Shown here: positions 24,406 through 36,308 of the stretch, piece by piece
Layout of the letters: the number at the start of each line of letters is the position of its first letter
Numbering within the stretch: the first letter of the stretch is position 1
Origin: Oehlia diaphana
Lineage: Eukaryota; Glomeromycota; Glomeromycetes; Glomerales; Glomeraceae
Direction of reading: 5' to 3'
DNA: 64,000 nucleotides
Assembly (NCBI GenBank): GCA_003833135.1
Contig: QZLH01000191.1
Span: 27,982 to 91,981, forward strand
Position numbers and translations under genes: made by a program
Notes under the pieces: model-generated
Database searches by the model: none
The model's input: the letters and a program-made list of their open reading frames with translations, nothing else
What the model was told of the DNA's origin: nothing

Positions 24406-26146
24406 CTAAAATTGTGAAAAATCAACCTCCCTGATATCTTCCATTTTCACGACAACATCCGCGTGAATGGTACCGAAAATTACTTTTCTAACAGGATCTT
24501 CTGGCATATACTCCAATTCACCATCCTCACTTTGTAAAACAAACTGTTTACCTGGTGGTGGTGTTTTCTTAATAGCAAAAGACAAAAGTGATGAAAATGT
24601 TGTCTTGTCAGTAACAGCAATATTTTGCTTATATACTCTATTAGATGATCGAATAGTAACCGACTTTAGTTGCATGAACGTAGGTGAAGGTGTCGAGCTT
24701 TCTATTAAATTATTAAATTATTAAATTATTAAATGTCAACATCAATAGTATCAAACATATTCATAAGGCGATACTATATTAGTATTGTTCCTAAAATTTA
24801 AAAAAAATAACGGTAAAAAAATCTACACATCTACACACCTGCTGAACTAAAATCAAGTGCAGGGACTTGTTGCAAACGAGGTGGACTCTTACGAGGAGTA
24901 AGAGGTACATGATTTGAAGTCGCCATCGGATCATCATTAGGTGTTGGTGAAAATTGCATAGGTTGAATCGTCATGGCTATAATAAAAAAAAATAATTAAT
25001 AAAATTATAATTTTAAAAAATATCATAAAAAAATGATTAATTACCAGGAGTAGCATTACGTTGTTTAGTGTATACAATCAATTGAATTTCATTCCCATCC
25101 CTTTGATTTGGATCTCTCTGATTTGGATCCCTCTGAATTTGATCTTTTTGATCCTTTTGATTTTTTTGATTCGATAATTCTTCCAAAAATGATTTAACAT
25201 TATCATCAGACAGTGCAAAATGTGGAGCATCTTTCCATGCTCCAGTTCGATAATAGATTGTAGATCTATCAACTTTACCCCATTTCTTTGGAAATTTAGC
25301 GTTCGCGATCATACCATATATTTGTTGAAGGGGATCAGCATTTGGATCAATATTTGAAAGAGAAATGCGCACATTACGTTCAAGTTTAACAGAGGAAGGA
25401 TGTGATTTCTCAAAGCAGACAACTTGGATTAATGATGGGTCTTTGATCAAAAAAAAAAAAAAAGAAAGATTTAATATAAAAAATTTTAGTATAAACTATT
25501 TTTCGGGTTATCTTTTTTTTTTACTAGAAAAGAAAAGAAACTGAATGAAAGAAAAAGAACCGAAAAAAAAGAATCGAAAAAGAGAATGTATAGATAAAAA
25601 TGTGTAGATAAAAAAATGTATAGATTGTATAGATTGTATAGATTGTATAGATTGTATAGATTGTATAGATTGTATGGATTGTATTGATTGTATAGATAAA
25701 AAAAAAAAAAATGTATAGATGAAGATACCATTTGCGCCATCTTGACTAAAAAGTTCATCATCATCATCACCAGTCGTTGAAGTTGTCTTTCGTTGGTTAC
25801 CAGATCTTTCTTCATTTTGAACCAATTCTTCCAATACATCACGCATCATAGGTTCAAATTCTTGAGAATCCCAACCATGACCAAGTGCCATATTATAACT
25901 TTCAATATGTTGAAAATATTGGTCCAGAGAGTTCGCTTTAATAGTACCTTGCTTTTTCTTTGCATCAATATATTCCTGTAAATATTGTTTTGTTACAGGA
26001 AAAAAAGTTTCAACGGAAGGGTGTACACTTTTAAGAACATTAACATAATTTTTTACACCACAACGTGAAGCTCGAGTAGTAAGACTAACAGAACGTTGAC
26101 GACGACGTGGTTTGGAAATGTGAAGGTGTTTACGAGTAGCAGGCAT
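24406..26146 (-). CDS. Protein of unknown function, 415 aa, four exons; possible recombinase-type N-terminal helical domain
   Basis: Exons 26146-25729, 25440-25045, 24976-24839 and 24701-24406 join in phase to 416 codons including the stop; all three introns (288, 68 and 137 nt) are phase 1 with GT-AG ends. Residues 1-30 are basic (SKPRRRQRS), possibly a nuclear signal. Residues about 45-110 form a helical block (VTKQYLQEYIDAKKKQGTIK, then SLDQYFQHIESYNMALG) that resembles the SAM-like core-binding fold of tyrosine recombinases, without any catalytic domain. An acidic linker follows. Exon 2 carries a second likely folded block (FPKKWGKVDRSTIYYRTGAW) ending in NQKDQ/QRDPNQRD repeats. Exon 3 is Pro-rich and probably disordered. 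Exon 4 is a further alpha/beta-looking domain (RVYKQNIAVTDKTTFSSLL). The gene structure is firm; the function is not recognised and the fold resemblance is tentative. Confidence 0.8.
25619..25696. repeat. 10-bp minisatellite inside intron 1 of the unknown gene
   Basis: About seven and a half copies of TGTATAGATT, with one TGTATGGATT and one TGTATTGATT variant. It lies within the intron 25441-25728. If the intron were retained, it would encode a Ser-Ile-Gln repeat before a stop. Confidence 0.9.
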
Positions 26147-26400
26147 ATTTTTCTTTTATTATTAATAATTTTTTTTTTTAAAAAAAAATTAAATCTCGCA
26201 GGAAAAAAAAAAAAAAAAGTTTTTTTTTTATTATTAAAAAAATAACAAAATAACTTGATATATAAACTTAAATTTTTGAATAATAAAGTTTGGTTTTTTG
26301 AATAAAACCGAGTATATTTTGTTTAGGCGAAAGTTAAGTTAGGCATAAAGTTAAAGAAATAACACTTAGTTATATGAGTTTTTTTTTTTTTTTTTTTTTT

Positions 26401-26495
26401 TGATCATTAAAAAAAAATTAAAAATTATTAATTAAATTAAATTTTTTTTTTTTAAAAAAAAAAAAAAATTATTATTCGACGATTAAAATAAAAAG
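26401..26495. repeat. Dispersed repeat, copy 2 (first copy at 21535-21630)
   Basis: Matches the earlier copy in TGATCATTAAAAAAAAATTA through TTATTATTCGACGATTAAAA. Both are followed by a poly-T run. The element could be the end of a degraded mobile element or a shared 3' region. Confidence 0.75.
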
Positions 26496-27025
26496 TTTTT
26501 TTTTTTTTTTTTTTTTTCAGAGTTCAAGAACGACGCTGAATGACGGAAAGGTTGGTCGAAAAGTCGTGAAAAAAAAATAGTTATTATCAAGGGTGAATTC
26601 TCTCGAAAACGCCACCACCCCGCCACGGGTTAAGTACAATAGGTTACTTTGAGGACATTATCTCTTATTTTGAATCTTAGCAGAAAAATTTCAAATCAGA
26701 TAAATTAAATTAGCGGAACGTCATTCAAATATGTGACGAAATCAAACCTTAAAATCAGGAAAATCATTGAAGATCCATTACAATAGCTAGAAACTATACG
26801 AACGTGTTATATTGTGTAACGGTTTGTGTCCCCATATTAATAATTTATTATATTATACTTAAAACTATTCTTAAAAATTATTCTATTTTTATTTTTTATT
26901 TATGTAATAGTAGTATAAATGTAATAGTAGTATAAAGTTTAAAAAAAATAAAAAAAAAAAAAAATTTATATTATTTTATTTTATTTTATTTTATTTTTTA
27001 AGTAATCTATAATAGTGATGTATTA

Positions 27026-27059
<34 letters not shown>

Positions 27060-29070
27060 TTTGAAATCGGGGGATTAAAAAAAAAATTTTTTTTATAAAC
27101 ACCGCAGTATAAAAATAAAAAGGACCTTTTTTTTTTTAAAGTTTTTTTTTTCCTCCCATCGGAAAGTATAAACAACAAAATCCGACAAATACTCAAAATT
27201 TAAGGAGATCGAAATGTAACACTTTGTTGATAAACCAATGTAATCATCCGCGTAATAAAAAGAATATTTGAATTGATTTTTAATTTTAAAAAAAAAAATT
27301 TAATAAGAAAATCTTTTTTTCATAAAGTATTTGAAAAAAAAAAGAAATTTGTACAAAAAAATTTTGTACCAAAACCAAAAAGATTTTCAAAAAAAAAAAA
27401 AGCGCGAAGTTTCATGCAATCGGGGAAAAATAAAAAAGATTTAATTAGTTACGCACTTAATATTTTGTTGAACTCTAGTTTGTACACATATATGCAATAA
27501 AGTAACCACTAAGAAAATTTGTATCTAATTATTATTAATAATTTTTTTTTCTACTTTTGATATTTTTTTTTTGATATTTCACATTTTTTTGTGTCTTTCT
27601 TTGATCAATGAATGATTGAACAATGTCAAATTAATAAACAACAATATAGAAGGTAAAGAGGCATTGTACTTGATGATAACGGGCGGGTTTATCTTTTTGG
27701 AAAAAATAACCCAATTTTTTTTTTTTTTTTCTTTTAAAAATTATTTCGTTTAACTTTAATCATATTATTTTATTATTTTGAAACACCTGAATTACGCCTT
27801 TTCTTCTTACGCGGTTCAAAAAAGGGATAGCGCGTAAAGAAAACCCCATGTCAATTTCGTGACATACGTGTAAGATTACCGTAGAGTAATAGTAAGAGTT
27901 TTGTAAGAGTGTACTATACTGTAAGATAATGTAAGAGTAATAGTATTAGAGTAAGAGTAAATATTGTAAGAGTGAGAGTATTACTGTAAGACAGTAAGAG
28001 TGAGAGTATACTGATTACTGAAATATACTTACTGTACTGTAATGTAAAACTACAAGTATAATAAGTATAATAGTATAATAAATAAATAAATAAATAATAA
28101 CATAACATAATATAATATAATATAATATAATATCCATATTTGATATAGTAATATTAAAATAATATAATATATATATATATATATTATAAATATATATAAA
28201 ATAAAATAAAATATTATAATACTTACATTTTTACGATTATATTTCTTTACACACATCAGTACGTTTACTTTATATGTATAAAAAGTATAATCATCAAATA
28301 TAATAAAATTTTTTTTATTTTCATAATATTTTTAATAATAACAATTACCGTAATTAGGAATATTAGTAAGAATTATTTTAATTCCCAAAATAATTGCGAT
28401 TGAATTTCATGAGTCTCGACATTCTTTAACAATTTGACAATTGTTTATTTAATCCCAAAGGTAATACCACGACCACGAGGATGATCTTAGCGTTCACTTA
28501 GTCATAAGTTTTGGCGCCCACATACTTTTGTAACACCTATGAATTTCTTGTAATACTTGATATGCCGTACAACTTTATTAGATTTAAGACCTTCTTTTAT
28601 TATTTTTTTAAGCTCTCATAGAAAATTTTGCCCGAATGGAGTTTAAACTAATGTTTAATTTATATTTATCTATTATCAGACATTTATTTACCTGTTACGA
28701 TTGTGATGATAAATTTTTTTTTTTTCTACTAACGAATTTTTTTTATCATCTCATGATATTCCCGTGATAATTTGATAATTTCCCTATACTCTATCCCGAA
28801 TTCTTTTCGTTTCGCGTATTTATTACTCAAATGTTACAATTTAATTACACTTCGTCATGAAATTTTCTTTTTACGTGAGTAATAATAAGTTTTTTTTATG
28901 TTGATCTCCGAGTATGTAATATAATCAAGTATGGTTTCTGCTTTTTTTAATTGAATACCCCCCTGAAAAGATTGTCCAAATTAGGATTTAAAGATAAGCA
29001 TAAAAATGAGGAACAGGATTTGTTATAAATTAGGATTTAGTGAAAAAAAAAAGAGATTTTTTTTTTTCTG

Positions 29071-29421
29071 TATGATAAAAAAGTTAAATTTAAAATTAAA
29101 ATAATTAAAATAAAAAAAAAATAAAAATGTATACTGTATTAATAAAAATCTTGCATGTAAAATAAAAAAAAAAATGCAATCGATTATTATTTGAGTTTTA
29201 TTGAGCTTTTATATTTTTAGAAAAAAATAAAATAAAATTTAATAAAATAAAAAAAAAATTAATAAAAATAAAATAAAATAAAATAAAATAAAAAAAATAT
29301 AAAATAAAATAAAATAAAATAAAATAAAATAAAAAATAAAATAAAATAAAATTGTAAAATTGAAAAAAATATATATTGTATAAAATATATATTGTTAATT
29401 TGTAATATGTGAAAAAAAAAA

Positions 29422-29456
<35 letters not shown>

Positions 29457-29580
29457 TTTTTTTTTTTTTTTATGATAAAAAAGTTAAATTTAAAATTAAA
29501 AAAATAAAAAAAAAAAAAAAATAAAAATGTATACTGTATTAATAAAAATCTTGCATGTAAAATAAAAAAAAAAAAAAATT
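29071..29580. repeat. Direct duplication of about 105 bp, copies 400 bp apart
   Basis: Copies at about 29071-29176 and 29471-29580 share TATGATAAAAAAGTTAAATT, ATGTATACTGTATTAATAAA and ATCTTGCATGTAAAATAAAA. They are separated by AAAAT arrays and a poly-A/poly-T block. Confidence 0.8.
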
Positions 29581-30496
29581 TTTTTTTTTTTTTTTTTTTC
29601 GCTTGTGAATTTTTTCATTTATGGAAATTGTGCTTTTTATTGAGTTATGTTAATATGGAGAACAAAAGAACTTATAAAGTTTAAATCATGGAAAAAAAAT
29701 TTAATTATAATATACATGGATTTTTCTCAAAGTGCGCGAGATTACGGAAATTTCTTTTTTTTTTTCCCTCTTCTTTCGAAACAAAAAAAATATAAAATTC
29801 CTTAAGCATTGTTTGTTTTTTCACTTACTTTATTATTATTATTATTTTATTATTATTGTTATTATTATATCATTTTTAATTTTTTATTTCTTATTTTATA
29901 TTTTAATATTACATATTATTATATAACCACAGATTTTAACAAATTTTAACTTTTTTTACAATTTACAGTTTTTACAGTTTTACGCGTTAGGGAATCATGA
30001 GCGCGCTTTTTTCATCTATTTCATTTTGTGTCCTGTGTAACTCATTTTGATTATAAAGAACGTTGGAAAGGTATTTTTTATATAATATAATTAAAAAAAA
30101 AAATCTCTCTTTCATAAAGAATAATCATCATGATATTTTCATTGTTTTCTTTTCAAAAATACCCCATATATGATAATCGCTTTTAATCTTTTTTTTTCTT
30201 TTAAAAAATACCAAAAATATTATATTATCAAAATATCCAAATTTGTCAATATAATGATCGAAATATAAAGAAACCAAATAAAGTAAAAAAAAAAAAAAAA
30301 ATTATATTATGTGAAACGCGTTATTTAAAATTTTTTTTTGTAACATGAATTATTTATTTAAATATTCAATTTTAAATTTCAATTATTACAATTATTTTTT
30401 TTTTATTTTTATAGTTTATTTATTTATTTATTTATTTATTTTTTTTTTTCAAGTTCGTTTTAATTCTTTTTTTTTTAATTCGTTTAATTCGTTTAA

Positions 30497-30617
30497 CCGC
30501 AGCGTGCCCGCTAGCCAGCCAGCGTATCCGCAGCGTGTCCGCAGCATGTCTGCAGCATGTTCACACAACATGTCTCACAGCATGTCCGCAGTATATGTCC
30601 GCAGTATGTCCGCAGCG
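30497..30617. repeat. GC-rich CCGCAGYRTGTC minisatellite
   Basis: About nine imperfect copies of an 11-12-bp unit (CCGCAGCATGTC with CGTGTC and TATGTC variants) form a GC-rich island in otherwise very AT-rich DNA. One part reads CACACAACATGTCTCACAG. Confidence 0.85.
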
Positions 30618-30981
30618 AAAATTTAATGATTTACAATTATAATTATAAGGTAAAGAAACTATTTTTTAACATCTACAATAATAACAATAATAAATATTTT
30701 GATATTTCCTTTTTTTTTTTTTTTTACACTATACAAATACATTTTTTTTTTTTATATAAAATATTAAATTTTATAGTAAATCAATTTAGAGTAATGTTTC
30801 CATCATGTGAGTCTACAGTTATTTGAGTAGAGTGGTGTCAAGTCAAATAACTTAATATATACTCCATTAACTTAATGTACTTCATTAACTAATATATATA
30901 TTTCATTAACTTAATATACCCCAATAATCCAATAACTTAATATACCTCAATAATAATATTCGAACCACCCAAGCCGTATTT

Positions 30982-32978
30982 TTATGGTGAAAGATGTGAC
31001 GGACCTTGTGATGCACCTTGTGGTGGTGGTGGACTTTGTGGTGCACCTCCTTGCGGTGTATCTCCCTGTGGTGGGCCACCACTTTGTAGCAATGGTGGAA
31101 GTGATAATATTGTTGAATTATTGTTCACATTCACATTACTGTTCACATTATCAATTTGGGGTATTTGACCATAATATGATGATGGTGATGTTGTAGCAAC
31201 TCCGGTTGAAACATTTGTAGACGCATTAACAAATTGTTGATAATTTCCACTTCCTGCTCCACTATTCCTTCCTCTTTGTTTCTTTTCCAAAGGAACTTGA
31301 CCTATTGCCACATTTGGATATTGGGCTCTTTGTTCTTCGGGATTTAAAGTATCTTTACTACTTTTATTGCCAGGTGTTAAGGAATGAGGAACTTGAATAC
31401 TCCTATGATTGTTTTGAACATTTGAATCAAAACTATTCCAATTATGATGAATTGTTGGTGGAGTTAAAGCTATTTTTTCATTATTATCATCATCATATGA
31501 AGTATCAAATCCCAATTTTTTTAAATCAACATCATATCTACGTAATTTAAATCCTGAAAGGTAATGACGATTTAAAGTTTGTTCTACAAACCAAAGTTTT
31601 TGATTGATTTTAGCTTCAATTCTTTTATTTAATTCCTTTGATGAATAATATGATGGTGGTGTAATAGTATTTGGAGATAATGAATTTGTAAATCTAGATT
31701 GTGTTGGAGTTCCTGAAGCTGAAAAATAAAATGCTGAAGAAGGTCGATCTTCATCATCAAAATTTTTTGAACTAACAAGTGTACTATTATTATCAATATC
31801 TCGAGATTTTTCATTTGTAAAAGGTAATAAAGTAGTATTATCATTATCTTTTTTTCTCGCATTTGGAGAATTACGTAAAACGTATCTTTGAATCAAACCC
31901 CATGAACGGTACTTTCCTCTCCTGTAAAAATAAAGTAGATTATATATTAATCATAAATTAATTTATGGTAATAATATAATAATTTAATAATAATTACCCA
32001 AATAAAATAAACCAGATCGCCAAAGCATAAGTCGTCAAACCACCAACATTAGAGATTAAATCTAAAAATTATCAATAATTAATTTCTGTATTAAACCTTT
32101 TCAAGTAAGAATCATTATATAATATAGACTTAATTACCATATGGCGTATATTGAACCTTTTCCGTATATTTTTGTACCTAAATTTAATATATTTAAGAAA
32201 TAGTCATCAGTAAAAAAAAGTAAACCAAATTAAATTACGAAAATTAAAATTTACTATAAAAAGAAATGACACTTACCAAATATGTATCAGGGGAATATGC
32301 AAATTTTGCAGCTAATTGTTGAGCACCAAAAGCTTCTATTTGAATAGTATTTTGTTTATTAACAAAAAAGTAAGAATGAAGAATATTTGAAACATCCATT
32401 CTTTCATAACTCGTAAAAGTATAAGTATTAATAGAAGGCACAGAACTAACAAAAGGGTCAACAGAAGATATACTTCTTTCATTATTAAATACACCAAATA
32501 ATAAACCAGATGAACTTGGAGAAACTACTTGATCAACAAAACCTAATAAAATGATTTGATCAATTACACCGGGTTTAAAGAACATATTTTTTCCAGGATT
32601 GAATATGAAACAAGGCCAAGCACCAGATGTATTGGTCCAATCACCAGTAGTTAAAATATCTGTAGTAGTTCTTTGAATTGAACTTTGAGGTAAATCGATC
32701 GCTAAATCTGCAGTTTTACCTGGTATACCTCTTTTTAAAATTTGAGGTGTAACACTAGTAAAACCTTGGCCACATATAAACGATGACCATATCGGTATAG
32801 ATGTTAAATTATTAATTTGTAAAGTTACTAATGGTTCGGACTTTCTTATTCCAAACGCTATAAGTATCTTGTTCATTGATATTCCTAAAATAATGCCTAT
32901 GAATATCAAAGCAACAATAAATCTAAACGAAGCTTCCCTATAATCTTTTTTAAAATATCTTATCACATTTAACAACAT
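30982..32978 (-). CDS. Two-pass membrane protein with ectodomain and long disordered tail, 581 aa, four exons
   Basis: Exons 32978-32277, 32177-32138, 32061-31998 and 31921-30982 join in phase (582 codons with stop); all introns have GT-AG ends, the first donor being GTAAGT. Residues about 18-42 form a first membrane helix (FIVALIFIGIILGISMNKIL). Residues about 45-247 form a soluble, presumably extracytoplasmic domain with two cysteines (69 and 123, possibly a disulfide) and N-glycosylation-type sites NLT and NTS. Residues about 252-269 form a second helix (NVGGLTTYALAIWFILFG), followed by a basic juxtamembrane run (GRGKYRSWGLIQRYVLR). The last 300 residues are Asn/Ser/Pro/Gln-rich and end in PPPPQGASQG-type repeats. 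The two-helix, large-ectodomain layout with a Gly-Gly at the second helix recalls ENaC/P2X-like channels, but the similarity is only in layout. Function unknown. Confidence 0.85.
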
Positions 32979-35900
32979 TATTATTATAATTTATTATTAA
33001 AATTATTAAGTTATATTATTATAATTGGTTATTATGTTACAAGGAATAAAAAAATTTGTCTTTGGAATTAGAAAACTTAAAGACTTTTTTTTTTTTTAAT
33101 TATTGTAAATAAAGTAAAGAAGAGTTAATTATTGTAAATAAAGTAAAGAAGAGAGTGTGGAATTTTTATGTTTGTTTTGAATTTTATTTTTAGAATGATG
33201 TGCAATGTAATTATAACTTGTAACAATTTTTTTTCAAAAAAAAAAGTAAATTGCTTGAAAGTAGAGAGCGAAAATAGTAGAATAGGTATGGTAAAAAAAA
33301 AAAAATAATTATTTTTATTAAATATTTATATATATATATTTTTTTTTTTCATTTTTCAGGGCAGGGTTTTAAAAAAAAAAGCCGGTATTACATTATCGCG
33401 GAGAACCCACTGTCTCTGAAAAAGTATTAGATTATGTTTAAAAATAAGAAATCAGGTGCGAAAATTATTTGATTGGCTAAAGTATAAAATGATGTATAAT
33501 AGATCAACCTTTAAAAGGTTAAGTAGGGATAAGGAGATGTAGGGACCAAAAATCAAAAAGAATTTTAGAAGTAATATTATATTAAGGAAAGAATAACCAA
33601 AGATTGTTTTACACAAGATTTAAATTACGAATTACTATATTTGTAAATTTTTTAGTAAAAAAATAGAAATAATTGGATCCCGGTTCAGTTACACCAGGTT
33701 TATTAAGCATTATTTCACGGAATATTGTGTTATTTAGATATTATATATGGATAAACAGTTGATCGATCGAAAAGGTAACATAATTAATCACCTTTTTTGA
33801 GAGGTTTGAAACATTTTTTTTTTTTTTTTTTTTTCTAATTATTATTATTTACTTTTAATTATTATATTCTTTTATATTTAATTATAAAATATTTTATATA
33901 TTTATATATATTTTATAAATATATAAAATATATCTATCATATATATATATATATAATTGTGTAATTGTTTATTCAATGATTAATTTAATACAGTGTGACT
34001 TTTTAGAACTCCGAAACATTGTTTTTTTTTTAATAATGTGGAAAACTATAATTATCATCAAATCGGAATTTCCGACTTTTAAACTATAATACATTTTAAT
34101 TACTAATTGGTGGTTTTTTTTTTTAATTCTTTATCCGTAATTGAAAACCTATTCAGACTATTAATAATAAATAAATAAATCAAGATTAATAATATAAATG
34201 ACGCAAGAATCGACACAAAGTGACTTAATGGTAAGACAAAAAAAAACTCGTTTCCTTTATTACAGTATTAATGTTATTACATTTTAATAATCCTTTTATG
34301 AATTCATTACTTTCATCCATTATTTTATTTTTATAACTATTTTAACAAATTCACACTTCAGCCATTCAAATTACCTTTGTTTGTAATTATTACCAATTAC
34401 CTTATTATAAAAATTTATTCAACTAGAAACAAATATATTAAATATAATGTACTTCAAATGGAGGAAAAAAATTCAAAAAATATTTAAATGAAAACAAAAA
34501 CGTTTTAATTAGAATCATAGGAATTTAGGAATTTAAGTCCGATTACTGTTCCGAATGGATATAAAAAAAAAGGTAAACAATGCGCTTAAATGCTCTATAA
34601 TAAATTTGGTATCATTAAATAATTATAATTAACAAATGAAACTATTATTATAAAATTAGTTACATAATTAAATTTGGATAAAATTAAAACCAAGAAATTC
34701 TTTTAATTTATTTTTACTTCTTTATTTTTTTTTTTTTTTTTCATTAAAAATAAAATGTGGTGTTTGAAACTCAATGGTTATAAATCATCATCTATCTGCT
34801 ATATTTGTTATCTTTCAATGATGATCATTTCTGGCAAATTCGGCAAATTCAGAATCCCGCCTAAATGATAATCACTCGTCGGATAATCAGTGATTCTTTT
34901 ATACCCCATCGTTTTTTTTCGGACAAGTTAAAAAAATCGGTTCAGCTTGTTGAGTTTAGCACCATCGAATAATTTGAATCCATCAGCATAAACATGTGAA
35001 ATAATAAATTGTGAACAATTCTTTTAGATTTATTATTGATATTTGATCTATTATAGACTTATCTCAAATGCAATGACGATAAGACGATAATCGGTATAAC
35101 ATAAATAAAAAAATAAAAAATCAAAAATTTTAAAAATAATTTTAGTTATAAAAATTCCAAATTCAATTTGAAATGTCCTTATTTGCACGAGATGAAACGA
35201 AAAATAAGCACACCAATACACATACTGCAATTACTGCATGATCATAATGATACGATCCAGGTGCTTACAGTAATTGTTTCAAGTATATCTGATATGGTTA
35301 ATCGTAATATGATTGTACGATTGTACACTTTTTCTTCGTTGAGAAACAATGGTATACCTACATCAGTCAAAATATAGTGGTATATTGTTCTTGAACAAGA
35401 ATAATCATAAAAAAGCCAAAAATCTTATGAAACAAGTTTAATAACCGAATCACCGAACCAAAAAGTTTAATTAAAAAAATATCGGCCGTGCGAAATGCGA
35501 AAACAATCGGGTGATGTCGATCTTTACCATATTTAATATAACTATTAAAAAAAACCATTTTTCTTAAGTTGATCGTGATCACATAATAATATTTGGTTTT
35601 GGCGCAAATAAAAATCCTGTTATGTTCATATGTTCCATTCAATCGCGAATGAAATTGAATTTTATAATCTATGTTGCGCAGATACTAAACGTTATTTTAT
35701 CTCTTATTTAAATAATGTTATTGTCATCTGCTTGTACTTTTATCAGTTTTTTATTATTTCTATGAAAATTTTTTTGATAAACATAAATAATTTACTAATG
35801 GCTAGGTTTCTAGTTACAAACTCGTGATCCTGGGATTAATTCGGTCTTTATTTGAATGTTTAACTTGTGGGACCCGAGAGTGACCCGAGAGTAACCCTTA

Positions 35901-36308
35901 AATTTAAGTGGTTCAAGTATTACATGTCCCGGGTGAGTTAATTTACTATAAAAAATAAAGTTATCTCGGAAACCTATTTATTTTCTCGAATTTTTCGTTC
36001 CTTATAAATTATTATTTTTTTTAATTTTATTTTTTTGAGTAACTCGAGTAACGTGTTTTAATAATATTGTATCCAATTATATTCAATAAAATATTGATGA
36101 TCGAGGTTTAAATTATTTATTGTACACATATTTTTTTACATAATTCTTTTTTTAAAAAAAGGAACCTTTCTTATTTCTTTTCTAAATTCAGTTCGGTCGG
36201 TAATATTATTATTTCTTAATAAGGCTTCAAAAGATTTTTTTTACTAATTATTATTATGTTAACATAGTCGTCGCTTTTTTACAAAACAGGAATCTTTTTT
36301 AGGAAAAA
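32979..36308. other. Intergenic; no firm gene
   Basis: AT-rich with poly-T runs and TA microsatellites (about 33860-33960). Frames at 35168-35377 and 35367-35642 have no domain or splice context. One small spliced reading frame is listed separately. Confidence 0.45.
34198..34487 (+). CDS. Possible tiny spliced gene (52 codons), doubtful
   Basis: ATG at 34198 opens MTQESTQSDLM, directly followed by a good donor GTAAGA at 34231. A pyrimidine-containing acceptor (TTCACACTTCAG) ends at 34361, and the frame then runs in phase 0 to TAA at 34485-34487. The second exon is hydrophobic at first (PFKLPLFVIITNYLIIK) and basic after. There is no known domain, and chance is a real alternative. Confidence 0.2.

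Larger units (their letters stand above)
26147..30981. other. Gene-free region with many simple repeats
   Basis: No gene is supported. A GTAAGAGT-type minisatellite occupies about 27868-28015 and TA-rich arrays follow to about 28210. AAAAT pentanucleotide arrays fill about 29220-29352. Open frames at 27273-27500 and 29732-29926 are homopolymer products (Lys/Phe or Tyr/Ile runs). Confidence 0.5.

Noticed and set aside
25486..25842. Frames rich in Tyr-Asn-Leu or Ile-Gln-Ser within the unknown gene
   Set aside because: Product of reading through the intronic minisatellite.
30345..30826. Frames across the GC-rich minisatellite
   Set aside because: Repeat-encoded (CSHNMSHSMSA type) with homopolymer ends.
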